Origin: CAZIWJ01 sp964542855
GTDB taxonomy: Bacteria; Bacteroidota; Bacteroidia; Cytophagales; Cyclobacteriaceae
Assembly: GCA_964542855.1 (NCBI GenBank)
Contig: CAZIWJ010000101.1
Coordinates: 1 to 12,239, forward strand
Reading direction: 5' to 3'
Length of the DNA stretch: 12,239 nt
The position numbers were made by a program, and so were the translations under genes. Under the pieces are notes generated by a model. That model worked only from the letters and a program-made list of their open reading frames with translations, was not told where the DNA came from and ran no database searches. Each line of letters starts with the position of its first letter. Position 1 is the first letter of the stretch. Shown here piece by piece: positions 1 through 4,728 of this stretch.

Positions 1-75
1 GGGGGTTATATCTTAGAAAATTGTAACGGTAGAATTTTATACGGAAGTGAATACAACATTTTAATACCTGAGAAT

Positions 76-504
76 TTAAATCTCCACTCCATCCTCATTC
101 AGTAGCTTGTAGCGTTCTTTCAGTTCTTCTGCTAAAGTGGCAAAGTACGGGTTCGACACAAAATAAAGAATGTGCCGGGCAGTATTGTTATCCTGGATAA
201 TCGTTACAAACTGTTCTACTGTCTGCACTCGCAGTACCGGTAAGTTTTGCGAAGGGTTACCGGGCAAACCGGCCTGTTGAGTACGATTAGGAAAGCTGTC
301 GGTATCAGAAATAATTAAATCGTAGTAGTCGCTATCGGCTACTTCGATTGCTTTCGTGTTACTGGCATCGGTATTCACCAGCGTTACTTCTACTTCATCG
401 CCAATAGCAAAAATTAATGGGTTTTTTCTTAATTCCGGGTTACTGATTACGGAAGCAATCCAAACACCCAGCACAATAAATAATAAAGGTTTAATAGTTA
501 TCAT
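76..504 (-). CDS. Small membrane-anchored protein of unknown function
   Basis: I do not recognise a family for this 142-residue protein. Residues about 4-20 form one hydrophobic segment (PLLFIVLGVWIASVIS), which could be an uncleaved signal anchor. The rest is soluble, mixed alpha/beta in appearance, with a charged C-terminal helix around residues 123-136 (LAEELKERYKLLNED). There is no lipobox cysteine and no obvious catalytic motif. The ATG lies 28 bases after the stop of the upstream GIN-domain gene, so it is probably the last gene of the padR-pspC operon, which suggests, as inference only, a role at the envelope. No Shine-Dalgarno is visible, as is usual in Bacteroidota. The coding call is fairly safe because the frame is open, starts cleanly and fits the operon; the function is unknown. 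Confidence 0.75.
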   Translation of the reverse strand: MITIKPLLFIVLGVWIASVISNPELRKNPLIFAIGDEVEVTLVNTDASNTKAIEVADSDYYDLIISDTDSFPNRTQQAGLPGNPSQNLPVLRVQTVEQFVTIIQDNNTARHILYFVSNPYFATLAEELKERYKLLNEDGVEI

Positions 505-532
505 TATCGGGTTAGTTTAGTAGTTGATAATA

Positions 533-2122
533 TTACTTTTTTTCTACCTGGGCATTACTGTTTTGCTGCAGGTTCAGCGTTGGATCGCCGGAGAAAACCA
601 GCCGTGACGAGCCTACCATAGATCCGCTAATTTCATCGGTTACAGCCAGTTGCGCACGAGCAGCATCTGCGGCGGTAATGGTAAGCGAACGAGCTACCAG
701 CCCGCTGGCCAGCAGTTCAGCGCTGCTTTTCATATTAAGCGTTAGCTGTTTCACTGTGCCGCTCAATTTAGCCGAGGCGGCATCACTGATGGTGAGTTGA
801 ATTTCATCGGCTTCTATATTTCCGTTAACTCTACCGGAACCGACGATTTCAAGATTAAGCCCCTCATAGCTGCCTTTATTCAGCAAAACATCTACTGATC
901 CTCCGGCAACCAGGCTGTTCAGGCGCGGTAATGTAATTGCTACTTCAGGTTTTTCACTATTATTGTTCTGAACGGTGTAAAGCTGGAGTTCATCGCCTCG
1001 CTGATGAAACCGCAGGGCATCTCCGGTTTCATCGGCGCTGATATAATTTATGCTAAACGAGTCGGACTGGTAAATAGACAGCCGGCAGTTTCCCTCTACG
1101 TTCAGCGCATTGAAATTACGGTAATTCAGCTTCTGGTTAAAACGAGAGCTTTTACTAAAGGCATCATCCATGTTTTCCCGTTCGCCACAGGAAAGGCACT
1201 GCAGCCCTTCATTATTAAATGCAAAGGTATTATCCTGCATGTCGGAAACCCGGTAACCATTGGAGTATATCGTACTGCGAAGAATTTTGGCCAGGTTTCG
1301 GTCCATTTTGAACTGCTGTTCAAATGGTACGAAGAGCGTCATGCGAAGTTCCTGTACCCGAAAAGCTGCCTCGTTTTTAAATCGATAGTTCTGGGGGAAG
1401 TAGAAAATTGAGTCTTCCCGGTTCACCAGGTAGGTTACCATCTGGGCGTTTTCCCCGGCTGTTTCAACAGAGCTGCCACGAGCCTGGAAGCGTTTCACCA
1501 AACGATAGGCATTACCGTTGTGTCCACGGATGGTTAACTGTACGTTGTCCCAGTCGATAACATTACTCCGGTTATCTTCCAGCGTAAAAATTGCAGTTTG
1601 TTCCTGCACGGGAAAGTTTTCCGTCTGGGTATACGATCCTTCTTCCTGGAAAGCCAGTACAACCGGGGGAAGGGTAGCCGAAATCAGTACTATACTCAAA
1701 AACCATATCCCCAGTAATGTCCAGGAAAAGGATTTGCTTACCACACTGCGTTTAGCAAGGACAGATAATCCTACCACTAAAATAGCTACTGCTGGTATGA
1801 GGATGAGTAACAGGCCGGAAATTAGGGTAATTTCAGGAACAGTATTGAAGAAAAGTTCTACGGGTACATCAAGTGTCTCCAGTCGGTAAGTATTAATAGA
1901 AACCAGTCCGGTAATCATGCCCGCTGTGGTTAGCATACCCAGGCTTAAAGCCAGGCCGATAAGAATTAACAAAAGACCGGCAATAATGCGGGCCATATCG
2001 CCCAGAAATACCGTAAGTGGCCCCAGCGCAGTGCCCAGGTTTTCAAAAACAGTGGCTGCCAACCGAAAAGGAAAGAGAACAGCCCGGGCTAAAGTACTTT
2101 CATCCCCGTTAACGTCAGTCAT
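533..2122 (-). CDS. Multi-pass membrane protein with C-terminal DUF2807/GIN-type domain (PspC-associated half)
   Basis: This 529-residue protein has hydrophobic segments at about 43-73, 96-123 and 133-158, giving three or four membrane spans, followed by a large, presumably periplasmic part. Residues about 165-290 form a beta-rich region like the middle of fused PspC proteins of Bacteroidota. A CxxC pair (CLSC, residues 309-312) follows. Residues about 335-515 look like a DUF2807 (GIN, 'auto-transporter adhesin head') beta-repeat domain, with repeating short strands such as GSGRVNGNIEADEIQLTISD. Its ATG overlaps the stop of the PspC gene by four bases (ATGA), directly after ten A residues. 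From memory of the family, the N-terminal sequence (LFPFRLAATVFENLGTALGP) normally continues a PspC protein without a break, so this may be the back half of one gene. The function is unknown; an envelope-stress or membrane role is inferred from PspC. Confidence 0.85.
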   Translation of the reverse strand: MTDVNGDESTLARAVLFPFRLAATVFENLGTALGPLTVFLGDMARIIAGLLLILIGLALSLGMLTTAGMITGLVSINTYRLETLDVPVELFFNTVPEITLISGLLLILIPAVAILVVGLSVLAKRSVVSKSFSWTLLGIWFLSIVLISATLPPVVLAFQEEGSYTQTENFPVQEQTAIFTLEDNRSNVIDWDNVQLTIRGHNGNAYRLVKRFQARGSSVETAGENAQMVTYLVNREDSIFYFPQNYRFKNEAAFRVQELRMTLFVPFEQQFKMDRNLAKILRSTIYSNGYRVSDMQDNTFAFNNEGLQCLSCGERENMDDAFSKSSRFNQKLNYRNFNALNVEGNCRLSIYQSDSFSINYISADETGDALRFHQRGDELQLYTVQNNNSEKPEVAITLPRLNSLVAGGSVDVLLNKGSYEGLNLEIVGSGRVNGNIEADEIQLTISDAASAKLSGTVKQLTLNMKSSAELLASGLVARSLTITAADAARAQLAVTDEISGSMVGSSRLVFSGDPTLNLQQNSNAQVEKK

Positions 2123-2955
2123 TTTTTTTTTACCGAACTTTCAATGTTCGCCAGAGTAAGCGGTTCACCTTGCATTTGCATGCGTTCGGTAAGGGAATGA
2201 GCCTCCGGGGTTATAATCCAGAGGATAATATAGAGCAGTAATCCGGTTCCACCGATAAAAAGAGAGACTACAAAAAATAATCTAACCACGGTTACGTCTA
2301 CACCAAGGTAAGCGGCTAAACCGGCGCATACCCCTCCTATTGTTCGGCGCTCCGGATCGCGAAAGAATTTCCGGTATCTGGTTTCCTGGGCTTCAAGCTC
2401 ATCGGAGCCCGGAATTACAATCCAGCATACAATGTAAACTATAATTGTTACCGTACCCAGTGAGGCGAAAGCATCGATAAAGAAGATGGCAACGATGATG
2501 AGCCGGACCCAAATTGGATCGGTTTTGAAATAACTGGCAATACCAGCTGCCACACCGCCTAAAATTTTGCGTTTACGATCGCGCAACAGCTTTTTTGGCC
2601 GGGGCACTTCTTGGTAATCGGCATCTTCGGCAGTATTGTAAGAACTTTGCTCGTTTGCCTGCTTTTCCTGTCGTTCGAAATCTTCTTCCATGGAAGCAAA
2701 ATCGGAGATACTGCCCATGGTGGTAATTAAGTCTTCCACGTCGTTCAGGCTAACTACCTCACTATTATCGTTTTTCTGTTTCCGGATAAAAATTTCAGCT
2801 ATTCGGGCTTCTATATCCTGAAGAATTTCCTGGCTGTCATCGTAAGCGGCAAAGTAATCGGCAATCGACTCCAGGTAATCTCTGAGCTTCTCGTAGCCGT
2901 CTTCTTCTACATGAAAGACTACTCCGCTGATATTAATGCTGATATTCTTTTTCAT
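2119..2955 (-). CDS. Protein with two tandem PspC domains
   Basis: The 278-residue product begins with the N-terminal module typical of Bacteroidota PspC proteins (residues 1-90: MKKNISINISGVVFHVEEDG, then a helical part with DIEARIAEIF). A charged linker at 91-118 follows, then two PspC domains at about 120-184 and 194-252. Each has the basic RD..R..GGV.AG.A.Y motif followed by one or two membrane spans (LIIVAIFFIDAF..IIVYIVCWIVIP and LFFVVSLFIGGTGLLLYIILWIITP). PspC in the phage-shock system senses membrane stress at the inner membrane; no PspA, PspB or PspF is present here, so that role is only an analogy. The gene starts two bases after the padR stop, so the PadR protein probably controls it. 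It ends in KKK-stop within a run of ten A residues and overlaps the next gene by ATGA. One extra A would continue the frame into that gene. Confidence 0.92.
   Translation of the reverse strand: MKKNISINISGVVFHVEEDGYEKLRDYLESIADYFAAYDDSQEILQDIEARIAEIFIRKQKNDNSEVVSLNDVEDLITTMGSISDFASMEEDFERQEKQANEQSSYNTAEDADYQEVPRPKKLLRDRKRKILGGVAAGIASYFKTDPIWVRLIIVAIFFIDAFASLGTVTIIVYIVCWIVIPGSDELEAQETRYRKFFRDPERRTIGGVCAGLAAYLGVDVTVVRLFFVVSLFIGGTGLLLYIILWIITPEAHSLTERMQMQGEPLTLANIESSVKKK
2122..2131 (-). other. A10 homopolymer at the PspC stop / next start overlap (possible slippage site)
   Basis: On the coding (minus) strand the end of the PspC gene reads GTA AAA AAA AAA TGA, and the next gene's ATG uses the last A of the run. 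Adding one A during transcription, or a -1 ribosomal slip, gives GTA AAA AAA AAA ATG ACT and runs straight into the downstream frame. Long A runs are established transcriptional slippage sites. The run could equally be an assembly or sequencing indel, or a true two-gene arrangement with translational coupling; the sequence alone cannot decide. Confidence 0.5.
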
Positions 2956-2957
2956 GT

Positions 2958-3299
2958 TTACTTGGAGTGATTATTACTGTTTATAATTTGAGTAGTTGAA
3001 AACACCAGGCTTTCCCATGTAGCATTAAGTTGTTCCAGAAAGTCGGTTCCTTTTTCTGTTAGTTTGTAGTATTTCCTCGGAGGCCCTGAAGTAGATTCAA
3101 CCCAGTGGTAATCTACCAGGCCCGCTTTACGCAGTCGGGTAAGTAAGGGGTAAAGTGTACCTTCTACCACTATAATTTTAGCAGCAGTAAGTTCTTCGAG
3201 CATGTCGGAGGCATAAACTTCACCACGGGCAATGATGTGCAGTACGCAGAACTCGAGTATTCCCTTACGCATTTGCACTTGTGTATTTTCTACTTTCAT
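2958..3299 (-). CDS. PadR-family transcriptional regulator
   Basis: I place the start at the ATG encoding MKVENTQVQMRKGILEFCVL, giving 113 residues, because PadR proteins of this Bacteroidota subgroup begin exactly this way. The reading frame stays open for another 39 codons upstream (to an ATG at 3416), but that extension looks like leader sequence (rich in N, T and Q) and I think it is not translated. The protein is a winged-helix DNA-binding regulator: residues about 5-80 hold the helix-turn-helix and wing, with the family signature VVEGTLYPLLTRLRKAGLV and STSGPPRKYYKLTEKG. A short C-terminal helix serves dimerisation. PadR proteins are usually repressors of the adjacent gene; here the PspC gene follows after two bases, and repeats around the upstream promoter are candidate operators. 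No effector can be inferred. Confidence 0.93.
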   Translation of the reverse strand: MKVENTQVQMRKGILEFCVLHIIARGEVYASDMLEELTAAKIIVVEGTLYPLLTRLRKAGLVDYHWVESTSGPPRKYYKLTEKGTDFLEQLNATWESLVFSTTQIINSNNHSK

Positions 3300-3382
3300 A
3301 TCCGTGATGATTTGTGGTGCCTGCCAGCCTGAATGATTGGTCCGGGTTGTTCGATAATATTGACATGTGTTGAAAAAATTTG

Positions 3383-3411
3383 GGTTAGTTAGTAACAACT
3401 GGTTAGTTAGT
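3383..3411. repeat. Direct repeat GGTTAGTTAGT, two copies 18 bp apart, in the padR leader
   Basis: The 11-base word GGTTAGTTAGT occurs at 3383-3393 and again at 3401-3411. The 18-bp step equals that of the AGTAC boxes just upstream of it on the padR side. The repeat lies between the proposed transcription start and the padR ATG, so it could be part of an operator array. No binding data exist; this rests on the repeat alone. Confidence 0.4.
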
Positions 3412-3421
3412 TTCAATTTCC

Positions 3422-3463
3422 AGTACTATTTAATATTACAGTACAAGTATATAAGTTAGTACT
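3422..3463. promoter_or_regulatory. Three AGTAC boxes at exact 18-bp spacing (candidate PadR operator)
   Basis: AGTACT, AGTACA and AGTACT occur at 3422-3427, 3440-3445 and 3458-3463, each 18 bp from the next, roughly on the same face of the helix after two turns. The two outer copies are self-complementary and the middle one flanks the proposed -7 element. Such an array over a promoter directly ahead of a repressor gene fits autoregulation by a dimeric winged-helix protein such as PadR. A fourth AGTACT at 3731-3736 is outside the pattern and may be chance. The binding role is inference. Confidence 0.4.
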
Positions 3464-3475
3464 TTGTTATACAAG
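3444..3475 (-). promoter_or_regulatory. Candidate promoter of the padR-pspC operon
   Basis: On the minus strand CTTG (3472-3475) is followed after 20 bp by TATACTTG (3444-3451). This is one base off the Bacteroidota -7 element TAnnTTTG, at the usual distance from a -33 TTTG-type element. Transcription would begin near 3437 and leave a leader of about 140 bases before the padR ATG at 3299. The AGTAC boxes overlap the element. No other good match was seen in the leader. Confidence 0.4.
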
Positions 3476-3505
3476 GTATATGGTGGTAAAGTTTCGGTTT
3501 TTTTC

Positions 3506-3523
3506 AGAAAAAGATCTTTTTCT
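3506..3523. repeat. 18-bp perfect palindrome AGAAAAAGATCTTTTTCT
   Basis: The sequence equals its own reverse complement across 18 bases, with no loop. It lies 30 bp upstream of the proposed padR -33 element and 28 bases before a short plus-strand reading frame. It could be a dimeric protein binding site or, less likely because there is no loop, a terminator. No gene end lies next to it on either strand. Confidence 0.45.
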
Positions 3524-3551
3524 TACAGGGATAAATGAACAATTAAAATCC

Positions 3552-3758
3552 ATGAAGACCCTGTATTCGGCCTTAGGGAAAGGTTTTTACATTATTTCGG
3601 AAGGAATATAACAGCCGGCTGGATTATTACTACATGCACGCCCAACCGGTTAACATACATTTGGTAAACACCTGATGTATAATCCGGAACCGATTTTTAA
3701 AAAAAGCAGGACTGAGGAAAGGGTGTGGCTAGTACTTAAAAAACGTTTGAACGGGTAA
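3552..3758 (+). pseudogene. Possible relic or tandem tiny reading frames in the padR-parA gap
   Basis: One plus-strand frame reads a 19-residue peptide (MKTLYSALGKGFYIISEGI, 3552-3611), a stop, 13 more codons, a second stop (3651-3653), then codons leading into a 27-residue peptide starting at ATG 3675 (MYNPEPIFKKSR...LKKRLNG) and ending at TAA 3756-3758. Both peptides being in one frame suggests a decayed gene of about 68 codons or two tiny genes, but short open stretches are also expected by chance. The first ATG has an A-rich upstream region typical of Bacteroidota starts. I recognise no family. Its orientation would make it divergent from padR and convergent with parA. Confidence 0.22.
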
Positions 3759-3805
3759 TTGAAGTAATAATTAAGCCATCATTTACACGGTACCGGCACG
3801 AGGTT

Positions 3806-3831
3806 GTTGCTTTTATTTACATTAAAGCAAC
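3806..3831 (-). terminator. Hairpin just downstream of parA, probable terminator
   Basis: Perfect 8-base arms GTTGCTTT (3806-3813) and AAAGCAAC (3824-3831) enclose a 10-base loop, starting five bases after the parA stop codon. There is no U tract on the parA (minus) side; on the plus side the hairpin is followed by a T-rich stretch inside the parA end. The position strongly suggests a terminator, possibly working in both directions. Confidence 0.5.
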
Positions 3832-3835
3832 GGGT

Positions 3836-4588
3836 TTACTTTTCCATACGGCTAAGTACTTCCTCTACCAGGGCATTATAATCTTTGGCTCCGTTACTGT
3901 TCGGTTTGTAGGAAAAAATATCTTTTCCTTTAACCGGTGCTTCGGCCAGTGATATATTATTGCGAATAAAAGTTTCCATGAACAGGTCGCCAAATTCATT
4001 CTTAATCAATTCACGGGAAGCCTTGTTTAGCTTTTTCCGGCTATCGTAATAGGTCATGAACACCCCCAGGATACTCAACCCCTCGTTCATATTTTCATTT
4101 ACCATTTCAACCGTATTGTAAAGCATTTTAAATCCACTGGTAGCCAGGTATTGGCTTTGCATGGGAATTAGCACGTAATCGGAGGCAACCAGGGCATTGA
4201 TTACCAGGATACCCAGAGTAGGCGGGCAGTCGATCAGCACAAAGTCGTAATCATCCTTAACCTGTTCCAGGGCCTTTTTCAGCAGCATTTCCCGCTGGAA
4301 CATGGCAGCCAGCTGGAGGTCGATACTGGCCAGCGACAAGTTAGCCGGTACGATATCAATTTGATTGTTCAGTGTTTGAACAGGCATAGTATCGCGGCGA
4401 ACCAGCACGTCGGAAATGCTTTTTTCCGGTTCGGGTAACCCGAAACACTGCGACAAATTGGCCTGGGCATCCAGATCGATTAACAATACCCGGTTGCCTT
4501 TACGGGCCAAACCGGCCCCGACATTAACTACACTGGTTGTTTTACCACTGCCTCCTTTTTGAATGGAAAATGCAATTACCCTGGCCAT
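3836..4588 (-). CDS. Orphan ParA-family (SIMIBI/MinD-type) ATPase
   Basis: The 250-residue protein has the deviant Walker A motif KGGSGKTT (residues 11-18, signature lysine K11), the Walker A' region LLIDLDAQAN (35-44, D38 and D40), and the Walker B region FVLIDCPP (116-123, D120). This is the full set for a ParA/Soj ATPase that dimerises on ATP and binds DNA non-specifically to position cargo. Length is normal for the family (about 250-260) and no N-terminal DNA-binding extension is present, so it is of the small Soj/type Ib-like kind. No parB follows; the stop is followed by a hairpin. Without a partner, it may position something other than the chromosome (a protein complex, for example), or its partner may be elsewhere; the sequence does not say which. 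It is transcribed divergently from the M14 peptidase gene. Confidence 0.93.
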   Translation of the reverse strand: MARVIAFSIQKGGSGKTTSVVNVGAGLARKGNRVLLIDLDAQANLSQCFGLPEPEKSISDVLVRRDTMPVQTLNNQIDIVPANLSLASIDLQLAAMFQREMLLKKALEQVKDDYDFVLIDCPPTLGILVINALVASDYVLIPMQSQYLATSGFKMLYNTVEMVNENMNEGLSILGVFMTYYDSRKKLNKASRELIKNEFGDLFMETFIRNNISLAEAPVKGKDIFSYKPNSNGAKDYNALVEEVLSRMEK

Positions 4589-4671
4589 AGCTGATGAGTT
4601 GAATTCTGTTACTGATCTACTTGTCTTCTTGCAGTGGTTGTGGTGTAACTAGAAAAGTCTTTGTAGGCTGT

Positions 4672-4689
4672 GAAATTAATAATAATTTC
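4672..4689. promoter_or_regulatory. Inverted repeat between the divergent parA and M14 genes
   Basis: GAAATTA-ATAA-TAATTTC has perfect 7-base arms around a 4-base centre, in the 140-base gap between two divergent starts (83 bases from the parA ATG, 39 from the M14 ATG). It is a plausible operator shared by both promoters. It is AT-only apart from the end bases, so chance is a real alternative. A TACTTTG at 4701-4707 resembles a -7 element for the M14 gene, but it lacks one spacer base and has no -33 partner. Confidence 0.3.
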
Positions 4690-4728
4690 CCGCTGAAAAA
4701 TACTTTGCTTTAAATTCTACCCCTTATC

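Noticed and set aside
1..75. Left edge of the window, downstream of the 142-residue gene
   Set aside because: I see no hairpin, repeat or gene start in these 75 bases. Nothing is called.
1004..1411. Plus-strand 135-codon frame inside the GIN-domain gene
   Set aside because: It lies antisense within a well-supported gene, has no recognisable features and reads like a reversed codon shadow. Other antisense frames within 1126-1323, 1518-1889 and 1917-2159 are rejected for the same reason.
3300..3416. N-terminal extension of PadR by 39 codons
   Set aside because: Family members start at MKVENTQ; the extension is low in structure and contains the repeat and leader features, so I take it as untranslated leader.
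3731..3736. Fourth AGTACT box near the parA end
   Set aside because: It is far from the 18-bp array and from any promoter; a chance hexamer is likely.
4701..4707. TACTTTG as -7 promoter element of the M14 gene
   Set aside because: It is one base short of TAnnTTTG and has no -33 partner at the right distance; too weak to list as a promoter.
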